Below are positions 1 to 7,696 of a stretch of 64,000 bases of DNA, one piece after another. The translations under genes and the position numbers were made by a program. The notes under the pieces were generated by a model. It was not told the origin of the DNA and did not search any database. It saw only the letters and a program-made list of their open reading frames with translations. Every line of letters begins with the position of its first letter. The stretch's first letter is position 1. Origin of the DNA: Bosea beijingensis (GTDB taxonomy: Bacteria > Pseudomonadota > Alphaproteobacteria > Rhizobiales > Beijerinckiaceae); contig NZ_CP132359.1 of NCBI RefSeq assembly GCF_030758975.1, positions 2,951,366-3,015,365 of the forward strand, given 5' to 3'.

Positions 1-681
1 GAGCCCGACCATGGGCGCGAGCCGCGCATTGCCGAGACCGGCGCAGAGCACGATTTTGCCGGCGCGCATCTCGCCCCAGGGGCCGGTGATGGCGAAGCCG
101 CCATCCCGGGGGACGATGCTCTCGACCGGGCTGTTCGGGCGGTAGTCGACGCCGCGCCGTACCGTCGCCTCGCGCAAAGCCCGGAACAGCTTCAACGAAT
201 TCACATGGCCGTCGAGCGGGGAATAGAGCGAGCCGACCACGTCCTTGCCGATCGCGGGCAGGCGCCGCTTCGTTTCGGCATGGTCGAGCACCTCATAGGG
301 GAAATCGGTGAGCGGCCGGCTGTTATGGAGGCGGCGCATCGCGTCGACGCGCTTGTCGAGCTCGTCCTGCGAGAGGCAGAGCATGAAGCCGCCGGGCTGG
401 CTATGGGCGACGTCGATGCCGGTCTCGCCTGCCAGCGACGCGGCCAACTCGTGCCAGGCATCGGCGGAGCGGCGCGACCAGAGCGCGTAGTCGGGCATGC
501 CGAAGCCCTTGGACTGCACCCAGACCAGCGCGAAATTGCCGCGCGAGGCCCGCAACGCGGTGTCGCCCTCGTCGAGGATCGCGACCTTGGCGCCGTTGCG
601 GGCGAGGCCGAGCGCGATGGCGCCGCCGACCACGCCGCCGCCGATCACGGCGACATCGGGTTCTCTGATGGTGGTGGACAC
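1..681 (-). CDS. FAD-dependent oxidoreductase, DAO family (3' end cut by window)
   Basis: This is the N-terminal 227 codons of a D-amino-acid-oxidase-type flavoenzyme. The reading frame opens with a GTG at 681 and almost at once shows the dinucleotide-binding loop AVIGGGVVGGAIALGLARNG, followed by an acidic strand end (ILDEGD) as expected for FAD binding. Family members oxidise secondary amines or amino acids, passing electrons to oxygen or the respiratory chain. The gene begins five bases after the stop of the upstream ABC permease, so it is the last visible gene of the importer operon that starts at 4574. This context suggests that it oxidises the imported amine or amino acid; the substrate is not visible in the sequence. 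The C-terminal half lies outside the window. Confidence 0.85.
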   Translation of the reverse strand, partial: MSTTIREPDVAVIGGGVVGGAIALGLARNGAKVAILDEGDTALRASRGNFALVWVQSKGFGMPDYALWSRRSADAWHELAASLAGETGIDVAHSQPGGFMLCLSQDELDKRVDAMRRLHNSRPLTDFPYEVLDHAETKRRLPAIGKDVVGSLYSPLDGHVNSLKLFRALREATVRRGVDYRPNSPVESIVPRDGGFAITGPWGEMRAGKIVLCAGLGNARLAPMVGL

Positions 682-686
682 TGGCG

Positions 687-1487
687 TCAGCCTTTTCCGG
701 TTCCGACGAACAGCCGGTCGAGCCCGAACAGCCTGTCCAGCGCCATCAGCAGGATGGCGGTCAGGGCAATCAGGCAGGCGGAGACGGCTGCGATGAGCGG
801 GTCGATATTGTCCTGGATGTAGAGGAACATCCGGACCGGGAGCGTGGTGGTGGCGGGCGAGGCGATGAAGACGGTCATCGTCACTTCGTCGAAGGAGTTG
901 ATCGCGGCGAGCAGCCAGCCCGAGACGACGCCGGGCAGGATCAGCGGCAGCGTCACGCGCCGGAAGACGACGGCCGGGCTTGCGCCGAGCGAGATCGCGG
1001 CGTGCTCGATGCGCCGGTCGATGCCGTAGGAGGCGGCGAGCACGAGCCGGAGCGCGAAGGGAAAGATCACGATGATATGGCTCAGCACCAGCCCGAGGAA
1101 GGTCCCGGAGAGGCCGATCTGCGTGAAGAAGCGCAGGAAGGCGATGCCTAGCACGACATGGGGGACCATCAGCGGCGACATGAACAAGGCGGTCATCGCC
1201 TCGCGCCCGGGGAAGCGGTAGCGGGCGATGGCGAGTGCGGCGGGAACGGCGAGCCCGATCGCGACGGTGGAGGAGAGTGCTGCGAGCCAGAGCGAGTCGC
1301 GGAAGGCGCGCAGGAACTCGGGATAATCCAGAATCGCCTTGAACCAGCGCAGGCTCCAGACCCGTCCCGGCAAGGAGAGATAGCCTTCCGGCGTGAAGGC
1401 GACGAGGCAGACCACGACCAGCGGCGCCAGCATGAAGACGACGAAGAGCGTGTGGAACAGGATGGCGAAGGGACCGTTGCGGCTCAT
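687..1487 (-). CDS. ABC transporter permease, PotC-like
   Basis: Inner-membrane permease of 266 residues with about six hydrophobic segments. It carries the cytoplasmic EAA loop that docks on the ATPase (HAAISLGASPAVVFRRVTLP, about two thirds along). Its size and the N-terminal single span followed by a periplasmic segment match PotC of spermidine/putrescine-type importers. It overlaps the preceding permease by four bases, so translation is probably coupled. With the permease at 1484-2350 it should form the heterodimeric channel. Specificity cannot be read from the permease. Confidence 0.9.
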   Translation of the reverse strand: MSRNGPFAILFHTLFVVFMLAPLVVVCLVAFTPEGYLSLPGRVWSLRWFKAILDYPEFLRAFRDSLWLAALSSTVAIGLAVPAALAIARYRFPGREAMTALFMSPLMVPHVVLGIAFLRFFTQIGLSGTFLGLVLSHIIVIFPFALRLVLAASYGIDRRIEHAAISLGASPAVVFRRVTLPLILPGVVSGWLLAAINSFDEVTMTVFIASPATTTLPVRMFLYIQDNIDPLIAAVSACLIALTAILLMALDRLFGLDRLFVGTGKG

Positions 1488-2350
1488 TCGAACACCTGCG
1501 AATAGCGGCGCTCGACCAGCCGGTTTGTGCCGACGGTGAGGATGACCAGGGCGGCGAGCAGGAGCACGGCGACGGCGGCGCCGAGCGGCCAGTTCAGCGT
1601 ATTCAGGAACTCGTCATAGGCGAGCGTCGCCGCGACCTTGAGCCGCCGGCCGCCGATGATCGCGGGGGAGGCGAAGGCGCTCGCCGCCAGCGCGAAGACG
1701 ATGATCGAGCCCGAGAGGATGCCCGGCACGATCTGCGGCAGGATCACGCGGCGCCAGATGGTCAGGCGCGAGGCGCCGAGCGAGAGCGCGGCATTCTCGA
1801 TCTGCGGATCGAGCCGCTGCAGCGAGGCCCAGACCGCGAGGATCATGAAGGGGATCAGCACATGGACGAGCGCGATCACCACGCCGGTCTCGGTGAACAT
1901 GAATTCGAGCGGTTGGCCGATCAGGCCGAGCGCCATCAGCCCCCGGTTGACGAGGCCGTTCGAGCCCAGGAGTAGCGCCCAACCGAGCGTGCGGGCGACA
2001 ACCGAGACCAGCAGCGGCCCGAGGATCGCGAGCAGGCAAATGCCGCGCCAGGCCGGAGACATGCGGTTCAGGATATAGGCCTCGGGCACGCCGATCAGGA
2101 TGGCGAAAAGCGTCACCAGCACGGAGATGCGGAGCGTACGCAGGAAGACTTCGAGAAAATAGCTGTCACTGAAGATTTCGCGGAAATTCTTCAGCGTGAA
2201 CTCGGCGACGATGCCCTTGTACTGGCCCCAATCGTAGAAGGCGAGAAGCACGGTCATGCCGAGCGGGATGATGACGAGGGCGAGGAAGACGGCGAGCGCC
2301 GGGCCGGTCAGCCAGTAGGGCGTCGCGCGGGCGGAGGCGTCCGGATTCAT
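1484..2350 (-). CDS. ABC transporter permease, PotB-like
   Basis: Permease of 288 residues with six predicted membrane spans and an EAA loop (ENAALSLGASRLTIWRRVIL). The size and the long first periplasmic loop fit the PotB side of polyamine-type importers. Its start overlaps the stop of the ATPase gene and its end overlaps the start of the PotC-like gene, both by four bases, giving an unbroken translational chain of ATPase, permease, permease. Confidence 0.9.
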   Translation of the reverse strand: MNPDASARATPYWLTGPALAVFLALVIIPLGMTVLLAFYDWGQYKGIVAEFTLKNFREIFSDSYFLEVFLRTLRISVLVTLFAILIGVPEAYILNRMSPAWRGICLLAILGPLLVSVVARTLGWALLLGSNGLVNRGLMALGLIGQPLEFMFTETGVVIALVHVLIPFMILAVWASLQRLDPQIENAALSLGASRLTIWRRVILPQIVPGILSGSIIVFALAASAFASPAIIGGRRLKVAATLAYDEFLNTLNWPLGAAVAVLLLAALVILTVGTNRLVERRYSQVFE

Positions 2351-3390
2351 GAGCCCGAACCTTCTGCCAAAAGCGCGGCGTCGCCGGCGCCGAAGCTCAG
2401 CATCACGCTTTCACCTTCGCCGGGAACAGGCCTGCCGTCATTGTGTCGGATCAGGGTGACCGGGCCGGCGGCGCTTTCGGCCGTCAGCAGCCAATGCGCG
2501 CCCTGGAAGACGCGCGAGGTGATGAGCGCGGCGAAGCCCGGTGCGCCTTCCGTCGCGAAGCCGAGGCGTTCGGGACGGACCGCGATGCGCAACGCGCCCG
2601 AGGGGGCGCCGGCGAGCGGCACGGACAGGGTCTCGATCTTGACCTGACCGCTTCCGTCGCCGGTCGCGTTGAGGACATTGGTCTTGCCGAGGAAATTCGC
2701 GACGAAGGCGGTATCGGGCGCGCCATAGACAGCATCGGGCGCGCCGATCTGCTCGACGCGGCCCTTGTTCATCACGACGATCCGGTCGGACAGCGCCATC
2801 GCCTCGTGCTGGTCATGGGTGACGAGGATCGTGGTCGTGCCGATCGAGCGCTGGATCTGGCGCAACTCGCCCTGCATCTCCTCGCGCAATTTGGCGTCGA
2901 GATTGGAGAGGGGCTCGTCGAGCAGGAGCAGGGACGGCCTGATCACCAACGCACGAGCCAGCGCGACACGCTGCTGCTGCCCGCCCGACATGCGGCGGGG
3001 ATAGCGCTCCTCGAAGCCCTTGAGCCCGACCAGCGCCATGGCCTCCAGCGTGCGCTTTTCGCGCTCGGCCTTCTCGATGCCGCGCATTTCGAGGCCGAAG
3101 GCGATGTTCTGCGCCACGGTCATATGCGGAAAGAGCGCATAGCTCTGGAAGACGATGCCGAGGCCGCGCTTGTTGGGGGCGACGCCGCCGAGATCGCCGC
3201 CATCGAGCAGGATGCGGCCGCGATCGACCGGCACGAAGCCGGCGATCATCTGCAATGTCGTGGTCTTGCCGCAGCCGGACGGGCCGAGCAGCGAGATGAA
3301 CTCGCCGCGCGCGACCGAGAGGTCGAGCCCCTCGACGGCAACCGCCGTGCCGTAGGACTTGCCGAGGCCTTCGAGAACGAGATGGGACAT
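2347..3390 (-). CDS. ABC transporter ATP-binding protein, PotA-like
   Basis: Cytoplasmic ATPase of 347 residues. Visible motifs are Walker A GPSGCGKTT, the signature MSGGQQQRVALARAL, Walker B LLLLDEPLSNLD and the switch histidine in LVTHDQHEA, followed by a C-terminal TOBE-type beta domain of about 100 residues as in PotA/FbpC. I chose the ATG at 3390 (MSHLVLEGLGKSYG) because the open frame upstream runs through an intergenic repeat and has no family similarity. It powers the permeases at 687-2350 and takes substrate from the binding protein at 3540-4574. Confidence 0.93.
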   Translation of the reverse strand: MSHLVLEGLGKSYGTAVAVEGLDLSVARGEFISLLGPSGCGKTTTLQMIAGFVPVDRGRILLDGGDLGGVAPNKRGLGIVFQSYALFPHMTVAQNIAFGLEMRGIEKAEREKRTLEAMALVGLKGFEERYPRRMSGGQQQRVALARALVIRPSLLLLDEPLSNLDAKLREEMQGELRQIQRSIGTTTILVTHDQHEAMALSDRIVVMNKGRVEQIGAPDAVYGAPDTAFVANFLGKTNVLNATGDGSGQVKIETLSVPLAGAPSGALRIAVRPERLGFATEGAPGFAALITSRVFQGAHWLLTAESAAGPVTLIRHNDGRPVPGEGESVMLSFGAGDAALLAEGSGS

Positions 3391-3431
3391 GGGTTGTTTG
3401 CTGGTCTCGTTTGAGGGCGCGGAGACGCCTC

Positions 3432-3511
3432 CGTAATCCCGGGCTTGACCCGGGATCCATCGAAGGGCGTTGCACTCTACGATGGATCCCGGCGCTGCGG
3501 CCGGGATGACG
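3432..3511. repeat. REP-like palindromic intergenic repeat
   Basis: Two arms of about 31 bases face each other. The inner arms GGGATCCATCG (3452-3462) and CGATGGATCCC (3480-3490) are exact complements, and the outer parts (ATCCCGG near 3436, CCGGGAT near 3501) also pair, so the RNA would fold into a long branched hairpin. Similar GC-rich elements containing GGATCCAT are common between genes in Rhizobiales. It sits between the binding-protein gene and the ATPase gene of one operon. There it may protect the binding-protein mRNA from 3' decay and reduce read-through, as REP elements do after malE; that role is inferred. Confidence 0.65.
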
Positions 3512-3539
3512 AGAAGGTTCTTGCGGAAGGCGGAATGCC

Positions 3540-4574
3540 TTACCGCTCGACCTCGCGATTCCAGCGGCGGGTCCATTCCTCGCGCTTGGCGTTGGCGATG
3601 TCCCAATCGACCGCCTTGAGCGCCTTGACCTCGTCGCCATAGGGCAGGCCCTTCCGCTCTTCCGGGGTGAGCGTCACGGTCATGTTGGCGGGGCCGAAGC
3701 CGGCGCCGGTCGCCATGATCTTCTGGATGGCGGGCGAGAGCATGAACTGGATGAAGGCATTGGCCTCGGCCGCATTCTTCGAGCCCTCGACGGGGCAGGC
3801 AGCCGAGCCGAGCGCGAAACCGCCCTCCTTCGGATAGACGAACTCGACCGGGAAGCCGGTATCGGCGAAGGCCTTGACGCGGCCCGAACCCCAGACGCCG
3901 AGCACGGCCTGACCGCTCTGGAAAAGCTCGGTCATCTTCGCCGGCGAGGGCTCATACGCGACGATGTTCGGATTGATGTCCTTCTTGAAGGCCTCGAAGC
4001 CCGGCTCGATATTGTTCTCCCCGCCGCCGCCGATCTGGGCGAAGGCGATCAGCGCGTGCAGGCCATAGGTGTTGTTGATCGGCGGGCTGACGATCTTCTT
4101 GCCGTAGGTCTTCGATTTCAGGTCGTTCCACGAGGTCGGGGCCGGCCATTTGTTCTCGTCGAAGACCTTCTTGTTGTAGAACAGGCCGGTGCCGACGAGG
4201 CCGAGTCCCACGCCCTTGTTCGACTTGAACTTCATCACCGGCGCGACGTCCTTGTAGACGGGCCCGTCGGTCAGCGTGCCGCAGAAGCCGAGCGCCACGG
4301 CCTGATAGGCCGGGCCGTCATCGACGATCGCAACGTCGATCTGCTGGTTGCCTTTCTGCGCCTGCAGCTTGGCGAGCGTGTCGGTCGAATTGCCGGCGAC
4401 GTATTCGATCTTGACGTTGGCCTGCTTCTCGAAGGCCGGAATGACCTCCTTGCGCATGGTCTGCTCGTAGGAGCCGCCGTAACCGGCGACGTAGATTGTC
4501 TTCTGCTGGGCGAAGGCGGTGGAGCCGGCGAGCGCAGTTCCGGCGACAAGAGCAAATGTGATGGCGAGTTTCAT
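3540..4574 (-). CDS. ABC transporter substrate-binding protein, PotD-like
   Basis: Periplasmic binding protein of 344 residues. The start at 4574 gives a clear Sec signal peptide (MKLAITFALVAGTALAGSTA, then FAQQ), whereas the longer open frame upstream would bury it. The mature part has the two-lobe class II pattern of spermidine/putrescine or iron binders (IYVAGYGGSYEQ near the N-terminus, GVGLVGTGLFYNKKVF, later VLGVWGSGRVKAF). It is first in the operon with the ATPase, two permeases and FAD oxidase, and the REP-like element behind it would allow it to be made in excess. The ligand is probably an amine or amino-acid derivative, judged only from the oxidase downstream. Confidence 0.9.
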   Translation of the reverse strand: MKLAITFALVAGTALAGSTAFAQQKTIYVAGYGGSYEQTMRKEVIPAFEKQANVKIEYVAGNSTDTLAKLQAQKGNQQIDVAIVDDGPAYQAVALGFCGTLTDGPVYKDVAPVMKFKSNKGVGLGLVGTGLFYNKKVFDENKWPAPTSWNDLKSKTYGKKIVSPPINNTYGLHALIAFAQIGGGGENNIEPGFEAFKKDINPNIVAYEPSPAKMTELFQSGQAVLGVWGSGRVKAFADTGFPVEFVYPKEGGFALGSAACPVEGSKNAAEANAFIQFMLSPAIQKIMATGAGFGPANMTVTLTPEERKGLPYGDEVKALKAVDWDIANAKREEWTRRWNREVER

Positions 4575-4644
4575 GGGATCCCCTCCTCGTTTTCGAGTGA
4601 TGCCGTTAGGTTCGGGGCTGATCTGGAACTGGTCAAATCGAATG

Positions 4645-4666
4645 TTTCGTGCGAGCCATGCCGAAA
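4645..4666. promoter_or_regulatory. Candidate LysR binding site in divergent promoter
   Basis: The 120-base gap between the divergent binding-protein and LysR genes holds an inverted repeat TTTCG-N12-CGAAA. This matches the interrupted dyad layout (T-N11-A type) typical of LysR-family sites, and its position between the divergent starts is the usual one. Function is inferred from position and symmetry. Confidence 0.35.
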
Positions 4667-4694
4667 TGTTATGTCCGGCTTGAGGGGGCCGATC

Positions 4695-5600
4695 ATGCTG
4701 AATCCACGCCAGATCGAGGCTTTCCGGACGGTGATCGTCACCGGCGGCATCACTGCGGCCGCGCAGGCGCTCAACGTCACGCAGCCGGCCGTGACACGCC
4801 TGATCCAGGACCTGCAATATGCGCTCGGCCTGCCGCTTTTCGTGAAGCGCGGGGCGCGGCTGGTGCCCACGAGCGAGGCGCTGTCGCTCTATCGTGAGGT
4901 CGAGCGCCAGTTCGTCGGGCTGGAGCGCATCGAGAATGCCGCGCGCAACCTGCGCGACGGACGGGCGGGTTCATTGCGCGTCGCGGCGCTGCCGGCCTTC
5001 AATGTCGGCTTTCTCCCGCGGGTCGTCGGCAGCTATCTCAAGCAGAAGCCTGACCTGGAGATCGCGATCTACGGCAGCATCTCGTCGCAGGTGGTGGACT
5101 GGGTGACGTCAGGCTTCTGTGAACTGGGCTTTGCGCAATTGCCGCTGGATTTCCCCGGCATCGACATCGAGATCCTGCCGGCGATGGCGCCGGTCGCCGT
5201 GCTGCCGACCGGGCATCGGCTCGCGGCCAAGGCCGTGCTGGCGCCGGAGGATTTCGTCGACGAGCCCTTCATCTCGCTCGAGCAATCGACGCAATTGCGC
5301 TACCGCATCGACGCCCTGTTCTCGGCTCATCGGGTTGCGCGTCAGACTCGCGTCGAGACGCCGCTGTCGATGATCGCCTGCGGGCTCGTGGCGGCCGGGG
5401 CAGGGCTTTCGGTGGTCGATCCGTTCACGGCCGAGGAGTATCGCGGCAAGGGCGTCGAGGTGCGCCCGCTCAGGCCGTCTGTCACCTACGACATCGCCAT
5501 TATCTGGGGTGCTGGTCGATTCCGCTCCGCCGTCGCGCAGGATTTCGCGGAGACGGTCCGGACGGCGGCGCTCGATTTCGCCGGCACCGCGGTTGCGTGA
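4695..5600 (+). CDS. LysR-family transcriptional regulator
   Basis: Regulator of 301 residues. The first 60 residues form the winged helix-turn-helix (MLNPRQIEAFRTVIVTGGI, AAQALNVTQPAVTRLIQDLQ), and residues 90-300 form the periplasmic-binding-protein-like effector domain. A slightly longer start at 4671 is possible; 4695 matches the usual LysR N-terminus. It is divergent from the ABC/oxidase operon and most likely activates it in response to the imported compound. Confidence 0.93.
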   Translation: MLNPRQIEAFRTVIVTGGITAAAQALNVTQPAVTRLIQDLQYALGLPLFVKRGARLVPTSEALSLYREVERQFVGLERIENAARNLRDGRAGSLRVAALPAFNVGFLPRVVGSYLKQKPDLEIAIYGSISSQVVDWVTSGFCELGFAQLPLDFPGIDIEILPAMAPVAVLPTGHRLAAKAVLAPEDFVDEPFISLEQSTQLRYRIDALFSAHRVARQTRVETPLSMIACGLVAAGAGLSVVDPFTAEEYRGKGVEVRPLRPSVTYDIAIIWGAGRFRSAVAQDFAETVRTAALDFAGTAVA

Positions 5601-5622
5601 CAGGGCTGCGCAGAGACCGGGT

Positions 5623-6816
5623 CTAATCTCCGAACTGATGGATCCAGCCGGTCTGGCGGGCGATGCAGCGCTCGCGCTCGTAACCGGCGATCACGGTTTC
5701 CCGCGCGGCGCGGCGAAGAGGCCGCATCAGTCGCGTGTTCGCCAGCGCTTCCGCGATGCGTTCCGCCAGCACTTCGCCGTCATGGAAGGGGACGAGCAGG
5801 CCGTTGCTTCCGTCGCGGATCACCTCCTTCACCGGCTCGGTATCGGAGCCGATGACGAGGCAGCCGCAGGCCATGGCTTCCAGCAGCGACCAGGACAGCA
5901 CGAAGGGCACGGTGAGATAGACATGGACGGCCGAGACCTGGAACAGCCGGATCAGGTTCTCATAGGGCAGCCAGGGGATATGGACGATCCGATCGCCGAG
6001 CCCGGTCTCCGCGCACATCGCCTCGCGCCAGCTATTGCCGTCGGAACGGGGGCGGCCATAGCCAGAGCCGTCGCCGCCGACCACGACGAAGAGAGCGTTG
6101 GGAACGCGTTCCGCAACAAGCGCCGCCGCCCGCATGAACTCGGGATAGCCGCGATAGGGGTCGAGATCGCGCGCGACGAAGGTCACCACTGGCATGCCCG
6201 GCATCAGAGCGCGACCATCGGGGAGGATGAAGGGAGCCCCCGGATCGGGCCGGCAGAAGCTGGTGTCGATGCCGTCATGGCAAACGGCGATGCGCTGGCG
6301 ATAGGCGGCGGGATATTGCCGCCGCTGCCATTGCGTCGGCGCATAGGCGGCATCGAGCGTATCGAGCGCCAGATGCTGGGCGGCGTTGCGCATGCGCACA
6401 CGCTGCCGGTCGGCCGCGGGAACCGGCTCGTCGACGCCGAAATCGAGGTCCGAGCCGCTGCTGCGGTAATAATATTCGCAATAGCCGATCAGCGCCGCAT
6501 CGGGCAGCGCGTCACGGGCGAAGAGCATACCGCCCCAGCCGATATGACCGAGGACGACATCCGGCGGGTCGCTGCGCTTCAGGCGCTCCATCAGGCGCGC
6601 CACCGCCTCGCCGGTGCGCAGGTGATATTCGGTGGCCGCCAGGGCTGGATGCTGGGTCGCGGTCTCGTCGACGGAATAGACGAGCTGGTGCACGCCCGGC
6701 GCCTCCTGCGCCGGGCGTTCGGTGATCAGCGTGACCTCGACGCCCTCGGCGACGAGGCTGCCGATCAGAGCAGCGAATTGACCAGATCCTGCGCGATGAA
6801 CGAATAGGACATGCAT
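5623..6816 (-). CDS. Glycosyltransferase, GT4-like
   Basis: Protein of 397 residues starting MHVLFVHRAGSGQF, the first beta strand and nucleotide-sugar loop of a GT-B enzyme. The C-terminal half shows the GT4 donor-site pattern (SWSLLEAMACGCLVIGSDTE, then EVIRDGSNGLLVPF). It should transfer a sugar from an NDP-sugar to a growing glycan at the cytoplasmic face. Its first 52 bases overlap the end of the MarR-family gene upstream in another frame, so the two are co-transcribed and probably coupled. It borders the large glycan locus to the right and may belong to it. Acceptor and sugar are unknown. Confidence 0.87.
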   Translation of the reverse strand: MHVLFVHRAGSGQFAALIGSLVAEGVEVTLITERPAQEAPGVHQLVYSVDETATQHPALAATEYHLRTGEAVARLMERLKRSDPPDVVLGHIGWGGMLFARDALPDAALIGYCEYYYRSSGSDLDFGVDEPVPAADRQRVRMRNAAQHLALDTLDAAYAPTQWQRRQYPAAYRQRIAVCHDGIDTSFCRPDPGAPFILPDGRALMPGMPVVTFVARDLDPYRGYPEFMRAAALVAERVPNALFVVVGGDGSGYGRPRSDGNSWREAMCAETGLGDRIVHIPWLPYENLIRLFQVSAVHVYLTVPFVLSWSLLEAMACGCLVIGSDTEPVKEVIRDGSNGLLVPFHDGEVLAERIAEALANTRLMRPLRRAARETVIAGYERERCIARQTGWIHQFGD

Positions 6817-7334
6817 GATGCGAGCAGGACTCCGCCGTAGCGGAGCGCGTCGTTCCACCACTGTTCGAGTTGGCGCAGGGTTTCGTGCGTGGTGTTCAGG
6901 TCGGTCTCGCGGTTGCTTTCGAGCCGCTGGCCGAACTGGCTGGCCTCGTCGAGCAGGCGCAGCCGCTCGCACAGCATCTGGCCCTTGAGCGAGAGCGAGA
7001 TACGGGCCTGCCGGCGATCACGCGGTGATGCCCCACGGTCGAGATAGCCGTTCTCGACCAGTTGCTTGAGATTATAGGATGCGTTCGAGCCGCCGTAATG
7101 CCCGCGGTCAAGCAGATCGCGGACCGCGATCTCGCCCTGTCCGATCGTCATCAGCACCATCACCTGCGAAGGCGAGATGTCGTCGATGCCGAGCTTGGCC
7201 AGTTCGAGCCGGAGATAGTCGAGGAAGCGCCGGCTGACCCGTTCGATCACCCGCGCCAGGTCAAAAGGGGAAATTCGGCGATCGGGGACCTCGTGGAGGG
7301 CCGCGGAACCATTCGCCGGATGGTGGCCGTTCAT
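6765..7334 (-). CDS. MarR-family winged-helix regulator
   Basis: DNA-binding protein of about 189 residues from the ATG at 7334 (an in-frame ATG at 7379 would add 15 residues). The winged helix is seen in SPSQVMVLMTIGQGEIAVRD, LLDRGHYGGSNASYNLKQL and the wing GYLDRGASPRDRRQ. A C-terminal extension of about 70 residues contains an amphipathic helix rich in E, L and W. MarR proteins act as dimers and usually repress nearby genes. The 317-base AT-rich region in front of it also precedes the type I secretion operon, so it could control both directions. Its 3' end overlaps the glycosyltransferase start by 52 bases. Confidence 0.85.
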   Translation of the reverse strand: MNGHHPANGSAALHEVPDRRISPFDLARVIERVSRRFLDYLRLELAKLGIDDISPSQVMVLMTIGQGEIAVRDLLDRGHYGGSNASYNLKQLVENGYLDRGASPRDRRQARISLSLKGQMLCERLRLLDEASQFGQRLESNRETDLNTTHETLRQLEQWWNDALRYGGVLLASCMSYSFIAQDLVNSLL

Positions 7335-7696
7335 GGAACTGCCTGTGAATTGCTCGCCGCCGTGCAATTTGAAGTGCATTCCTTACCCCACCTGATTGAA
7401 AATTAAACAATCCATTCGGTTAGCCTCCATTTGTTTTCAAAAAGCCTATAGGCAAAGCACATGCCATCTACGTGAGCCAATAGATAAGATTGTAGTATTC
7501 TTGTGATAGGCATAAACTGTTTCGAAATTCAAAGTTTCTCATATTACGGCCTTATTTGCTTCGCTCTGAGTCGATGAGCTACGCTTCTAATCTGTCATAA
7601 TCTTGACACTCCTTCCATGTCTCGTTGCCGGGCCGACGACGGGTTTTCACCCCCAGCCTTCTCGGACTCAACGCACCCTCATTCTCGGAGCCTTGC
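7335..7696. promoter_or_regulatory. AT-rich divergent intergenic region with candidate promoter
   Basis: About 320-360 bases separate the MarR gene from the type I secretion ATPase. Roughly 7390-7600 is strikingly AT-rich against the surrounding GC-rich genes. A perfect TTGACA lies at 7603-7608, about 90 bases before the ATPase start; I could not find a convincing -10 at the right distance. I see no tRNA, small ORF or repeat here. It most likely holds the divergent promoters and binding sites for MarR or an AT-preferring repressor. Confidence 0.45.

Noticed and set aside
7380..7696. Possible small RNA or tRNA in the AT-rich gap
   Set aside because: I found no cloverleaf, no strong hairpin with U-tract and no conserved RNA pattern; AT-rich promoter DNA explains it better.
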